Origin: Flavobacterium sp. WV_118_3
GTDB lineage: Bacteria; Bacteroidota; Bacteroidia; Flavobacteriales; Flavobacteriaceae
Reading direction: 5' to 3'
Assembly (NCBI RefSeq): GCF_039778605.1
Contig: NZ_CP156060.1
Location: 3,789,967 to 3,853,966, forward strand
DNA length: 64,000 nt
How positions within the stretch are numbered: the first letter of the stretch is position 1; every line of letters begins with the position of its first letter. Below the pieces are notes generated by a model. The model ran no database searches. It worked only from the letters and a program-made list of their open reading frames with translations, and was not told the origin of the DNA. The position numbers and the translations under genes were made by a program. Positions 44,723 through 53,548 of this stretch are shown here, one piece after another.

Positions 44723-45418
44723 TTAGGCTTTTATAGTACTGATTCCGCCGTCTACAGCGATAATCTGACCGGTTATCCATTGGCTGGTGTTGCCAAGTAA
44801 AAAAGCCGCGGCCTGAGCGATATCATTGGCTTCTCCGATTTTTTTCAACGGATGTCGTTGCGCATTTGCTTCTTTTTTTTCGGGTGTATTTAATAAGTGA
44901 CCGGTAAGCCGTGTGTCGGTAAGGGATGGAGCAATACAATTAACGCGGATGGTCGGTGCCAATTCGGCGGCCAGTGATTTGGTCAGGCCTTCTATGGCGC
45001 CTTTATTTGTTCCCACAATACTATGAAAGGGAAAGCCTGTTTTTACGGCTACCGTACTGAAGAGTACAATAGCGGGTGAGGCGCTTTTTTTTAATCCCGG
45101 CAGGCAAGCCTGAATAGTTTTAACGGCTCCGATTACCTGTAATTGATAGTCGATCAGAAAATCATCTGTTTTTATCCTTGCAAAGGGTTTCAGGCTGATG
45201 GCGCCGGGACAATATACAAGGCCATCGATCGTATCCGGTAAGAACGAAAAGTCGGGTGATTCTTCTAAAATATTTACGTAATGCGTGGCTACGTTCTTAT
45301 GACTAATGTGCTCAGATGTAGTACAGAATGTTCCGTAAACTCTATGATCGTCTGCCAGTAGCGTTGTGAGTGCTTTTCCAATACCACTGGAATGTCCTAT
45401 GATAACAATGTTTTTCAT
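44723..45418 (-). CDS. SDR-family protein lacking the usual catalytic tyrosine
   Basis: A 231-residue Rossmann-fold protein. The cofactor motif is GHSSGIGKAL, and the active-site serine region is LFSTVAVKTG. In the YxxxK position it reads VGTNK (SIVGTNKGAIEGLTKSLAAE), so the general-base Tyr is replaced while the Lys remains. The C-terminus WITGQIIAVDGG is typical for SDRs. It may be a divergent oxidoreductase or a nucleotide-binding protein with another role. It lies 18 bp after the larger SDR/DUF2867 gene and shares its direction, so they form an operon together with the DUF2805-like gene. Confidence 0.8.
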   Translation of the reverse strand: MKNIVIIGHSSGIGKALTTLLADDHRVYGTFCTTSEHISHKNVATHYVNILEESPDFSFLPDTIDGLVYCPGAISLKPFARIKTDDFLIDYQLQVIGAVKTIQACLPGLKKSASPAIVLFSTVAVKTGFPFHSIVGTNKGAIEGLTKSLAAELAPTIRVNCIAPSLTDTRLTGHLLNTPEKKEANAQRHPLKKIGEANDIAQAAAFLLGNTSQWITGQIIAVDGGISTIKA

Positions 45419-45436
45419 CTTTAAGGGGTTGTGAGT

Positions 45437-46870
45437 TTATATTTTGTCCGGATTTGCAATGCGCTGGATCATGCCACTGAATATAAAACCGTGAAAAGGT
45501 AAAACGCTATACCAGTACAATCTTCCGCTAATTCCCAGCGGTCGGAAAGTTGCGGTTTGAATAAGCTGGTCCTGCTCATTGATTTTAAATTCCAGCCACG
45601 CTTCACCGGGGAGTTTCATTTCCGCATACAGAAGCAATCGCTTTGCTTCTTTGTCGGCTACCAGTACACGCCAAAAGTCAAGAGCATCGCCGGCATACAA
45701 ATCAATGGTGCTTTTTCTGCCACGACGCATACCAACGCCTCCTGCCAATTGGTCCATAAATCCTCGTATTTTCCAGAGCCAGTTGCCGTAGTACCAACCC
45801 GTTTGTCCGCCAATTGCCCATATTCGGGCAAGGGCAACTTCTGGTTTTTTAAGTTTTGCTGTACGAATGTCACGAAAGCATCCAAAAACAGGAACTTCTA
45901 ATAAGGTACTCATTCCGCTATTTAAAATAGCACTGGTCTGGGCATCTTTCCAACTGGAAAGGACATTGTTTTGTTCGATTTTTTCAAAAGCTAATCGGAT
46001 AGAAGTATCATAGTCGAGCAGTGCTACAGCTAATAATTCTCTTAGGTTGTTCGGTTGGGCAATAACTTCCACTTTCATGCTGTTCACAAGGTTCCGCGCC
46101 AGCGGATAGGAGGTGGAAGTTACAAAGTAAAGCCAATAGGAGGAGAGTTTCGGGGTCATCACGGGGACAATCAGTATCCTTCTTTTTAAACCTCTGATCC
46201 GGGCATAGTGCAATAGCATTTCTTTATACGTTAAAATGTCAGGGCCTGCAATGTCATAGCTTTTGTCGTATGTTTCGGGTTTTCCGATTACACCTACAAG
46301 AAATTCAATTACATTTCTGATGGCAATGGGCTGGCATTTTGTTTTTAGCCATTTGGGGGTTACCATAACCGGAAGTTTTTCTACCAGATCCCTGATAATT
46401 TCAAAGGATCCACTTCCGGAGCCTACAATTATTCCGGCTTTTAAAGTTGTGAGGGCATAACTGCCCGTTGCAAGGATGGAGGCAACATTTTGTCTCGATT
46501 TTAAGTGTTTGGAAAGATGATCGGAATTGCTGATGCCACCCAAATAAATTACCTGGCGGGCAGTGGTGTCGGAAATTATTGCTTTAAAATTATTTGCGCA
46601 AACTTTTTCCATGTTTTCAAAGTCACCATGTTCGGTAGACATCGAATGAATTAAATAGAAAGCGACGTCTATATCCGCGGGAATATGGGTTAAAGTCTCT
46701 TTTTTTAAGAAGTCGACTTCAATTACCGTAATATAGGGTTCAAAATCTTTGTTGTAAAAGAATCGGTTTTTATCCCTGACACAACAAACAACCTGGTGTT
46801 TATTTTCGATCAGTACGGGAAGTAATCTTTTAGCAATGTATCCTGTAACGCCAGTCAATAGTATTTTCAT
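45437..46870 (-). CDS. NAD(P)-binding protein with DUF2867 C-terminal domain
   Basis: A 477-residue protein. Residues 1-280 are an atypical/extended SDR (ILLTGVTGYIAKRLLPVLIE; VAFYLIHSM). Residues ~310-477 match DUF2867 (SRPBCC-like; YGNWLWKIRGFMDQLAGGVG, RRGRKSTIDLYAGDALDFWR, LYWYSVLPFHGFIFSGM). Proteins with this fusion occur widely near carotenoid and photolyase genes; the reaction is unknown. It is the first gene of the leftward operon and its leader carries one MarR-type operator shared with the divergent right cluster. Confidence 0.85.
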   Translation of the reverse strand: MKILLTGVTGYIAKRLLPVLIENKHQVVCCVRDKNRFFYNKDFEPYITVIEVDFLKKETLTHIPADIDVAFYLIHSMSTEHGDFENMEKVCANNFKAIISDTTARQVIYLGGISNSDHLSKHLKSRQNVASILATGSYALTTLKAGIIVGSGSGSFEIIRDLVEKLPVMVTPKWLKTKCQPIAIRNVIEFLVGVIGKPETYDKSYDIAGPDILTYKEMLLHYARIRGLKRRILIVPVMTPKLSSYWLYFVTSTSYPLARNLVNSMKVEVIAQPNNLRELLAVALLDYDTSIRLAFEKIEQNNVLSSWKDAQTSAILNSGMSTLLEVPVFGCFRDIRTAKLKKPEVALARIWAIGGQTGWYYGNWLWKIRGFMDQLAGGVGMRRGRKSTIDLYAGDALDFWRVLVADKEAKRLLLYAEMKLPGEAWLEFKINEQDQLIQTATFRPLGISGRLYWYSVLPFHGFIFSGMIQRIANPDKI

Positions 46871-47121
46871 AGCCCATTATTTAAATAATAATACCCTATA
46901 CCCCTATGCTCAAATCTATTGATCTAAAACAATCAGGTGTTCTTAGTTCCAAAATCATTAGGCCGGATCGCTTCGCAGTGATGTTTTCTAATGGTCTTTG
47001 TTTCGGAAACAGTTGGAGCCTACAGAGAATTGTTCCGGGTGTTGTTTTGTATTTTTAATACTGATACAACTCTAAATTCAGACGAATTCCCGCCCATGTG
47101 TTGATTGTAACAACTCATAAG

Positions 47122-47139
47122 TAGTACAAATGTATACTA
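47122..47139 (-). promoter_or_regulatory. MarR-type operator over a leftward -7 element
   Basis: TAGTACAAATGTATACTA. On the minus strand it contains TACATTTG, which fits the Bacteroidota -7 consensus TAnnTTTG, so a bound regulator would block the SDR/DUF2867 operon promoter. The rest of the 46871-47213 gap is an untranslated leader with no other feature that I see. Confidence 0.65.
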
Positions 47140-47183
47140 TTTTTAAATAAAATGGTACTTAAAAATACTTTTTTAATTTAAAG

Positions 47184-47201
47184 TAGTATATTTGTATACT
47201 A
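47184..47201 (+). promoter_or_regulatory. MarR-type operator over the right marR -7 element
   Basis: TAGTATATTTGTATACTA, a palindrome with only a 4-bp centre. It contains TATATTTG (47187-47194), a match to the -7 consensus TAnnTTTG, and the marR start codon is 13 bp after its end. A second, weaker half-site pair (GGTACTTAAAAATACTT) lies ~30 bp upstream. Confidence 0.7.
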
Positions 47202-47213
47202 AATTATAGGGTT

Positions 47214-47876
47214 ATGAATTATAATTTGATTAAAGATATTCTGAGTTTAATGGAAGATTTTGAAGCTGAAATTCTGAAAAACGGGGCTTACAGTCCTGAT
47301 TTGAAGGGTTTCAAGCTTTGGATGGGGAACACTTTTAAACCTCAAAACAATGAGGTGCAGCCAGCCTGGGAAGGAAAGGCCATAGGGAGAACATCGGAAA
47401 GTGTGATAGCAAGTTTGGTCGTTCATATGAATCGATTTGGTAAAAGCTATTTTAAGTCGGCTATTTATGGATCTGAATTTTCAACGCAGGAGGATGTGAT
47501 CTACCTGATTGTTTTAAAGTTTAGTAAGAATATGGCAAAGATGGATTTGATAAAAAAAAATGTGCACGATAAGCCTACAGGAATGCAGATCATCAATCGT
47601 CTGATCAATAAAGGATGGGTTTCACAAACCGATTCGGATAGTGATAAAAGAAGTAAAATTCTCAATATTACTTCGACAGGACTTGAAGCATTAGACGGAA
47701 TTATGTTAAAAGTGCGGGCGGCTACCCATATCGTTTCCGGTGATCTGGCCGAATCAGAAAAACTCGAATTGATTCGTCTTTTGAATAAGTTGCATGATTT
47801 CCACCAACGTATATACGATAAAAATATTGAGCCTGAAAAGCTCCTTTCTGAAGCCTTGCTGTATAGTGAAAATTGA
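47214..47876 (+). CDS. MarR-family regulator, right cluster
   Basis: A 220-residue paralogue of the regulator at 43153-43818, with the same start (MNYNLIKDIL) and the same winged-helix segments (SEFSTQEDVIYLIVLKFSKN, KPTGMQIINRLINKGWVSQT, DKRSKILNITSTGL). The N-terminal domain also matches (EGKAIGRTSESVIASLVVHM). It opens the right carotenoid cluster, and its promoter holds a near-perfect operator. The two regulators probably recognise the same 18-bp site, so cross-regulation of both clusters is expected. Confidence 0.87.
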   Translation: MNYNLIKDILSLMEDFEAEILKNGAYSPDLKGFKLWMGNTFKPQNNEVQPAWEGKAIGRTSESVIASLVVHMNRFGKSYFKSAIYGSEFSTQEDVIYLIVLKFSKNMAKMDLIKKNVHDKPTGMQIINRLINKGWVSQTDSDSDKRSKILNITSTGLEALDGIMLKVRAATHIVSGDLAESEKLELIRLLNKLHDFHQRIYDKNIEPEKLLSEALLYSEN

Positions 47877-47954
47877 TTTACAAGTAGAACATTCTGTTTC
47901 CAAAATTACAATTGAAAGTAAAGTAGTACTATTTGAAATATATAAAATACAAAC

Positions 47955-48365
47955 ATGAAAAAATTTTTTGCCTTTGTTTTAGTCTTGTTTTTTAGTGCCA
48001 CAATTTCGGCACAAAAAAAAGAGCTTTACCAGTTATCCAGTCATATTCTGGACATTACCACCGGTAAGCCTGCTCCTGATGTTGTTATCCGACTGGAGCA
48101 GCTTTCAGAAAATAACACCTGGTCGCTTGTGAGTCGGAAAACTACTGATGCGAATGGCAGAGTAGGTGATTTTTTACCGTACGGGGAAATCAAGCATCAG
48201 GGAACTTATAAATTGGTTTTTGAAACAGCACCATATTTTAAGAGGCAACAACGGGATAGTTTTTATCCCTGGATAGAGGTGGTTTTTGCCATCAGTGACA
48301 ATCAGCATTACCATGTGCCCATCACGGTGAGTCCGTTCGGTTATGCTACTTATAAAGGAAATTAA
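47955..48365 (+). CDS. Secreted HIUase/transthyretin-like protein
   Basis: A 136-residue protein with a signal peptide (FFAFVLVLFFSATISAQ). The mature part follows 5-hydroxyisourate hydrolase: LSSHILDITTGKPAPDVVIR, TTDANGRVGDFLP, YFKRQQRDSFYPWIEVVFAI, HYHVPITVSPFGYATYKGN. The active-site His/Arg/His pattern is kept, whereas the C-terminal YRGS of true HIUases is YKGN. No other purine-degradation gene is near. A periplasmic HIUase has been described in other bacteria; here the link with carotenoid genes is unexplained. An 8-bp palindrome TAGTACTA at 47924-47931 may be a weak MarR site. Confidence 0.8.
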   Translation: MKKFFAFVLVLFFSATISAQKKELYQLSSHILDITTGKPAPDVVIRLEQLSENNTWSLVSRKTTDANGRVGDFLPYGEIKHQGTYKLVFETAPYFKRQQRDSFYPWIEVVFAISDNQHYHVPITVSPFGYATYKGN

Positions 48366-48374
48366 CAGGTGAAA

Positions 48375-49835
48375 ATGAAAAAACGTATTGCTATAATTGG
48401 TTCCGGTTTTTCCGGTTTGTCGGCAGCAGCTTATGCAGCAAAAGCCGGTCACGAGGTGCATGTTTTTGAAAAACACGATCAGCCTGGTGGCCGTGCCCGC
48501 CAATTTCAGACGCCGGAGGGTTTTGTCTTTGATATGGGACCTAGCTGGTATTGGATGCCGGATGTGATGGAAGATTTTTTTAGAGATTTCGGTACGGAAA
48601 GTGCTGCTTTTTTTCAACTGATTTCGTTGAATCCACAGTTTGATATGGTTTTTTCGGATGGCGTTTTAAGTGTACCGGAAAAGTTGGAAGACCTCCAGAA
48701 ACTGTTTGAGTCGATAGAAACGGGTGCCGGAGAAAATCTGGAGAAATTTATGGAAGCGGCCCGTTATAAATATACGGTGGGAATGAAAGATTTTGTGACC
48801 AAACCTGCTCATTCGTGGTTGGAATTTTTTTCGCCGAAAATCGCGTTAAGTGCTTTAAAGCTGGATTTACTGACTAATTTCCGGACGTATGTATCGCGGT
48901 ATTTTAAAAATGATAAACTCCGGATGCTGATGGAGTTTCCCGTAATTTTTCTGGGGGCAGCGCCTCAGAATATCCCCGCTCTGTATAGTTTAATGAATTA
49001 TGGTGGCTATGCATTGGGAACGTTCTATCCGATGGGCGGTTTTTATCAGCTTGTTTTGGCGATGCAAAAAGTGGCCGAAAATCAAGGAGCGCACTTTCAC
49101 TTTAACAAAAATATCGAGAAAATTAATGCGCGGAACGGTAAAATTGAAAGTATTGTAAGTAATGGATCGGAATATTTTTTTGATGAGGTTATTGCTTCCT
49201 GTGATTATCATCATATGGAAAGCCTGCTCGATATCGCTGATCGTAATTACAATGAAGATTACTGGGAAAACCGGACTTTTGCACCTTCCAGCCTGATTTA
49301 TTATTTAGGTATAGATGAGAAAATCCCCAATTTAAAACATCATACGCTCTTTTTTGAAAATGACTTTGAGGCACATATCGATTGTATTTACGAAGAAAAA
49401 AAGTGGCCGGAAAATCCTTTGTTTTATTGTTGTTGCCCTTCTAAAACGGATACAAACGTGGCACCCGAAGGGAAAGAAAATCTTTTTCTGTTGTTGCCGG
49501 TGGCTATAGGGTTGGATGACGATGCGGAAATCCGGGAGCACTATTTGTTGCAAATGCTCGGTAGAATTGAAAAACAAACCGGTGCTGTAAATCTTCGCGA
49601 TAAGATTGTTTACAAGAGGAGTTACTGTGTACGTGATTTTGTTAAGGATTATAATGCTTATGGTGGTAATGCCTACGGTTTGGCGAATACGCTTAATCAA
49701 ACGGCGGTACTTAAACCCAAAATGAAAAATAAGAAATTAAAAAACCTTCACTATACCGGCCAGTTGACCGTTCCCGGACCAGGGGTTCCGCCTGCTATCA
49801 TTTCCGGGAAAATTGTGGCTGGTGAGGTGAGTTAA
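48375..49835 (+). CDS. crtI: Phytoene desaturase CrtI, right cluster
   Basis: A 486-residue paralogue of the left CrtI. It has the FAD motif IAIIGSGFSGLSAAAYAAKA with FEKHDQPGGRARQF and the C-terminal YTGQLTVPGPGVPPAIISG. I start at ATG 48375, which aligns with the left copy; a GTG two codons upstream is also in frame. The gene starts 9 bp after the HIUase-like gene and is followed by the fasciclin gene, so crtB is not adjacent, unlike in the left cluster. Confidence 0.93.
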   Translation: MKKRIAIIGSGFSGLSAAAYAAKAGHEVHVFEKHDQPGGRARQFQTPEGFVFDMGPSWYWMPDVMEDFFRDFGTESAAFFQLISLNPQFDMVFSDGVLSVPEKLEDLQKLFESIETGAGENLEKFMEAARYKYTVGMKDFVTKPAHSWLEFFSPKIALSALKLDLLTNFRTYVSRYFKNDKLRMLMEFPVIFLGAAPQNIPALYSLMNYGGYALGTFYPMGGFYQLVLAMQKVAENQGAHFHFNKNIEKINARNGKIESIVSNGSEYFFDEVIASCDYHHMESLLDIADRNYNEDYWENRTFAPSSLIYYLGIDEKIPNLKHHTLFFENDFEAHIDCIYEEKKWPENPLFYCCCPSKTDTNVAPEGKENLFLLLPVAIGLDDDAEIREHYLLQMLGRIEKQTGAVNLRDKIVYKRSYCVRDFVKDYNAYGGNAYGLANTLNQTAVLKPKMKNKKLKNLHYTGQLTVPGPGVPPAIISGKIVAGEVS

Positions 49836-49888
49836 AGCAAATTGAAACTGTATTGACTTAAATATTAACCCTCTAAATTTTTTTAAAA

Positions 49889-50842
49889 ATGAAAACAAAT
49901 TTTTTTAAAAGTTCGCTGGCAACTATGGCTGCTGTCGCTATGTTTTTAGGTTTTATTTTCACTTCCTGTGACAGCGATACTGAAACGTCTATGAGTCCTA
50001 CCAGTACGATTACGGATGTCGTTGTGGCTAATCCAAATTTTAGTCTTCTGAAATCCGCGGTGGTAAAAGCTAATCTGGCAACTACGCTAAGCGGTCCCGG
50101 ACCTTTTACGGTTTTTGCACCCGATAATAATGCTTTCGCGGCTTCCGGTATCAGCAGTGCTACAATTAATGCTCTTTCCTCTGAGCAACTAAAAGACATT
50201 CTGCTTTATCATACCCTGCCGGCTAAAATTGTGAGTGTAAATGTACCTGCCGGACCTAATGCTGAGGTTGTTACAGCCGGAGGCGGTAAAGTTTATGTGA
50301 CTAAGAATACTAATGGTGTGTTTGTGAACGGTTGGAAGGTAACGGTTCCGGATATTGTGGCAAGTAATGGTGTTATACATGCACTCGAACATGTGTTGTT
50401 ACCTCCCACCGGGAATATTGTTGCTACGGCTCAGGCTAACAATGATTTGACATATCTTGTAGCTGCCGTTTTACGAGCCAGTCAGGGGAGTACCGATGTT
50501 GCGGCTGCACTTTCGGGAGGAGGACCTCTTACGGTTTTTGCACCTACCAATCAGGCGTTTATAGCGGCTGGTTTCCCAACTATCGCTTCTATTGAGGCTG
50601 CTGATCCTGATGTTCTTGCAAATATTCTGACTTATCATGTTGTTGCTGCCCGGGCATTCTCTTCCGATTTGTCAGATGGACAAAATCTAACAACCCTCAA
50701 TGGGGGACAAGTGACGGTGAGTCTTGTAAACGGAGCAGCTGTTAAAGGAAATGGAAATACTACAGCCAGTAACATCACTGCGGTTAATATAATGGCCGAT
50801 AATGGTGTGATTCACCTTATAGACCGTGTGCTTTTACCATAA
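49889..50842 (+). CDS. Lipoprotein with two fasciclin (FAS1) domains
   Basis: A 317-residue protein with a lipoprotein signal (AMFLGFIFTSCDSD, Cys27). Two FAS1 domains follow, residues ~42-175 (FTVFAPDNNAF, YHTLPAKIV, VIHALEHVLLP) and ~185-317 (LTVFAPTNQAF, YHVVAARAF, VIHLIDRVLLP). FAS1 proteins are adhesive or ligand-binding; some FAS1-type proteins bind carotenoids in other organisms, so a periplasmic carotenoid- or surface-binding role is a reasonable guess here. It sits between crtI and crtB, followed by a strong terminator. Confidence 0.88.
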   Translation: MKTNFFKSSLATMAAVAMFLGFIFTSCDSDTETSMSPTSTITDVVVANPNFSLLKSAVVKANLATTLSGPGPFTVFAPDNNAFAASGISSATINALSSEQLKDILLYHTLPAKIVSVNVPAGPNAEVVTAGGGKVYVTKNTNGVFVNGWKVTVPDIVASNGVIHALEHVLLPPTGNIVATAQANNDLTYLVAAVLRASQGSTDVAAALSGGGPLTVFAPTNQAFIAAGFPTIASIEAADPDVLANILTYHVVAARAFSSDLSDGQNLTTLNGGQVTVSLVNGAAVKGNGNTTASNITAVNIMADNGVIHLIDRVLLP

Positions 50843-50875
50843 GTTTTTTTGAATTTAATGTAGACAATTAATCTC

Positions 50876-50907
50876 GGGCGGGATCGAAACATTCTCCCGC
50901 CCTTTTT
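50876..50907 (+). terminator. Rho-independent terminator inside the right cluster
   Basis: GGGCGGGA (50876-50883) and TCCCGCCC (50895-50902) with a T-run after it. It separates the crtI-fasciclin transcript from crtB, which starts 19 bp later. Confidence 0.85.
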
Positions 50908-50926
50908 GTTCTAATATAATCACAGT

Positions 50927-51763
50927 ATGAAACATTTATTTGACGAACTGTCCAATACAGTCAGTAAAATTACGACTCAAAAATATAGCACCAGCTTTTC
51001 ACTGGGTATCCTGGCGCTTAAGCCGTCCATTCGTACTGCGATTTATGCCATTTATGGCTATGTTCGTTTAGCAGATGAGATTGTAGATAGTTTTCATGAT
51101 TATGATAAGGAGCGGCTTCTGCTCAGGCTTAAAAAGGATACCGCTGAGGCATTACAGGAAAAGATTTCGCTTAATCCAATTCTGCAATCTTTTCAGGAAA
51201 CGGTAAACCGGTATCAAATCGATCCGGAGCTGATTGAAAAATTTCTACATAGTATGGAAATGGATTTACAGCAGATCGATTATAATTCCGCTTTGTATAA
51301 CGAATATATTTATGGGTCGGCCGAAGTGGTGGGTTTAATGTGTTTGCAGGTGTTTACAGAAGGGAATAAAGAACAATATGAAGCTTTAAAACCCTTTGCC
51401 ATGAAATTGGGTTCTGCTTTTCAAAAAATCAATTTCCTGAGAGATTTGAAAGACGATTACCAGATTTTAGGAAGAACGTATTTTCCTGATATTGATATGA
51501 AGGTGTTTGATGATTGGGTGAAAAGTCAGATTGAAATGGAAATCGAACAGGAATTTAAAGAAGCTTTGGTTGGGATTAAAATGCTGCCGGTTTCATCCCG
51601 GTTTGGAGTGTATCTGGCGTACAAATATTATTTGTCGTTATTTTATAAAATAAAACGTAAATCGTCTAACGAAATATTAAACGCAAGAGTTCGTATCCCA
51701 AATACTCAAAAGCTTTTTGTGGCTTTAAAGAGTTATGTTCGCTATAAAGTAGCCGCTTTATAA
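50927..51763 (+). CDS. crtB: Phytoene synthase CrtB, right cluster
   Basis: A 278-residue paralogue of the left CrtB with both Asp-rich motifs (DEIVD in VRLADEIVDSFHDYD, and DLKDDYQILGRTYFP) and the conserved YSTSFSLGILALKPS. It begins right after a terminator and is followed by a 159-bp gap, so it seems to be transcribed alone or by read-through. The sequence of the gap (51764-51922) carries the next operator. Confidence 0.93.
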   Translation: MKHLFDELSNTVSKITTQKYSTSFSLGILALKPSIRTAIYAIYGYVRLADEIVDSFHDYDKERLLLRLKKDTAEALQEKISLNPILQSFQETVNRYQIDPELIEKFLHSMEMDLQQIDYNSALYNEYIYGSAEVVGLMCLQVFTEGNKEQYEALKPFAMKLGSAFQKINFLRDLKDDYQILGRTYFPDIDMKVFDDWVKSQIEMEIEQEFKEALVGIKMLPVSSRFGVYLAYKYYLSLFYKIKRKSSNEILNARVRIPNTQKLFVALKSYVRYKVAAL

Positions 51764-51887
51764 TGGCGTCACTTTTTTCAGATCTATTGAATTCAGTAAA
51801 GGAAAATTAGGGTGAAAATATAAGGCATTAAGATTTAGCAGGAAAAAGAGCCTGAAAGGAATAAAATAAATAATTCGAAAAATTTTA

Positions 51888-51905
51888 AAGTACATACGTG
51901 TACAC
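51888..51905 (+). promoter_or_regulatory. Possible MarR-type operator before the SRPBCC-crtZ-crtY operon
   Basis: AAGTACATACGTGTACAC fits the same 18-bp frame as the other operators ([T/A]AGTACA, 4-bp centre, TGTAC). The match is weaker at the right end. It lies 17 bp upstream of the SRPBCC start codon. Confidence 0.45.
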
Positions 51906-51922
51906 TGTTAAAATAATACTTT

Positions 51923-52396
51923 ATGAGATATCAGTTATATAGGGAACAGCAATTGCGTTGTGACATAGAAACAGCCTGGAGTTTTTTTTCCTCTCCGATG
52001 AATCTGTCAAAAATAACACCAGAGGAAATGGGCTTTATTGTCGTATCAAACTTTCTGAACGAGGAAATATACAAAGGTATGATTATAGATTATAAGGTGT
52101 CTCCCGTTTTTCATATTCCTTTAAAATGGAGAACCCGAATAACTCAAGTTGACAAAAATAAAAGTTTTACCGATTTTCAGGAAAAAGGCCCTTATAAATA
52201 TTGGAATCATTTCCATGAGTTTATCCCTAATGATCAGGGAATATTAATGAAAGATACGGTGAATTATGAGTTACCTGCGGGGTTTTTAGGTAGAATTGCG
52301 CATCGGGTTTTTGTAAGAAGGAAACTGGAGCATATTTTTGAGTATCGTTATCAGATTTTGGAAAAAGTATTTAATCAAAAAAAGACCAGAGTATGA
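51923..52396 (+). CDS. SRPBCC-family protein of carotenoid cluster
   Basis: A 157-residue protein of the START/SRPBCC (polyketide cyclase-like) fold: RYQLYREQQLRCDIETAWSF at the start, then FSSPMNLSKITPEEMGF, GMIIDYKVSPVFHIPLKWRT, GPYKYWNHFHEFIP and a C-terminal helix RRKLEHIFEYRYQILEKVF. Members bind hydrophobic ligands and are common in carotenoid operons of this phylum; binding of a carotenoid intermediate is a reasonable inference. It overlaps crtZ by 4 bp (ATGA). The left cluster has no counterpart. Confidence 0.83.
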   Translation: MRYQLYREQQLRCDIETAWSFFSSPMNLSKITPEEMGFIVVSNFLNEEIYKGMIIDYKVSPVFHIPLKWRTRITQVDKNKSFTDFQEKGPYKYWNHFHEFIPNDQGILMKDTVNYELPAGFLGRIAHRVFVRRKLEHIFEYRYQILEKVFNQKKTRV

Positions 52397-52845
52397 ATTT
52401 TATTATAACAATGTGTACGTTTATTGTAATGGAAGGAGCGACCTGGGTTATACATAAATATGTTATGCACGGTTTTTTATGGTTTTTACACAAAGATCAT
52501 CACGATCATAGTAATGCCGGAGTCTTAGAAAAAAACGATTATTTCTTTGTCATCTTTGCGCTGCCAACCATACTGATGATGTATTTTGGAGCAAATCAAG
52601 GATTTAATTATCTTTTTTTTATAGGATTAGGGATTATGCTTTATGGGATGGCTTATTTTTTTGTACACGATATTTTTATTCATCAGCGAATGAAATTGTT
52701 TAAGTATACTGAAAATCCTTATTTTTTAGCATTAAGAAGAGCTCACAAGCAACATCATAAACATATTGGTAAAGAAGAAGGGGAGTGTTTTGGGTTTTTA
52801 TATGTTCCTTTTAAGTATTTTAAAATGTATTTTAACAAAAAATAA
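52393..52845 (+). CDS. crtZ: Beta-carotene 3-hydroxylase CrtZ, right cluster
   Basis: A 150-residue paralogue of the left CrtZ with all histidine motifs (HKYVMHG, HKDHHDHS, HDIFIHQR, HKQHHKH). It is translationally coupled to the SRPBCC gene and followed by the lycopene cyclase gene two bases after its stop codon. Confidence 0.92.
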   Translation: MNFIITMCTFIVMEGATWVIHKYVMHGFLWFLHKDHHDHSNAGVLEKNDYFFVIFALPTILMMYFGANQGFNYLFFIGLGIMLYGMAYFFVHDIFIHQRMKLFKYTENPYFLALRRAHKQHHKHIGKEEGECFGFLYVPFKYFKMYFNKK

Positions 52846-52847
52846 TA

Positions 52848-53543
52848 ATGGAATATACTTATTCGCTTATTTTATTCTTTACGGTTATTATTTGCTTTAT
52901 TGCATCTTTCGATAAACGTATCGGATTTAATCGTCACTTTGGAGCCTTTATCAAAGCAGCTATTCTTGTTGCTATTCCTTTTATTGCCTGGGATATCTAT
53001 TTTACAGCCAGTAATGTATGGTGGTTTAATACAGATTATACACTCGGAATTACAATAGCCGGGCTTCCTTTGGAAGAGATGCTTTTTTTTATTTTTATTC
53101 CTTTTTCCTGCGTGTTTACGTATTATTCAATTGATAAATACTATAAATGGGATAGCCTCAGCGCATTGAATAATATTCTGGTATTTGTCAGTGTTATTGT
53201 TTTGTCTTTAGTGGCCCTGTTAAACACCGATAAACTGTATACACTGGTTACGGCTGTGGCAACGATTTTGACTCTTGTGTATCTCCATTTTGTAGTTCGG
53301 GCAGTGTGGATCACTAAGGCATCTCTGGTTTTTACAATACTGATGCTGGGTTTCTTTCCGGTAAATGGTATTTTAACCGGAACGGGTATCGAAAGTCCAA
53401 TAGTGAATTATAATCCAAAAGAATTTTTAGGAATCAGAATGCTTACTATTCCTGTTGAAGATGCCGTTTATGGCTATACACAATTTCTTTTGGTACTTTA
53501 TTTTTTTAAAAAAATCAGCGCTAATACTGTGATTAAACTTTAG
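52848..53543 (+). CDS. crtY: Lycopene cyclase, right cluster
   Basis: A 231-residue multi-helix membrane protein with both signatures of the CrtYc/Yd fusion type (GLPLEEMLFFIFIPFSCVF and LTIPVEDAVYGYTQF). The shared segment LMLGFFPVNGILTGTG shows that it is a paralogue of the left copy. It lies between crtZ and the TspO-like gene, with gaps of 2 and 5 bp, so the four genes from 51923 form one operon. Confidence 0.88.
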   Translation: MEYTYSLILFFTVIICFIASFDKRIGFNRHFGAFIKAAILVAIPFIAWDIYFTASNVWWFNTDYTLGITIAGLPLEEMLFFIFIPFSCVFTYYSIDKYYKWDSLSALNNILVFVSVIVLSLVALLNTDKLYTLVTAVATILTLVYLHFVVRAVWITKASLVFTILMLGFFPVNGILTGTGIESPIVNYNPKEFLGIRMLTIPVEDAVYGYTQFLLVLYFFKKISANTVIKL

Positions 53544-53548
53544 AAATT

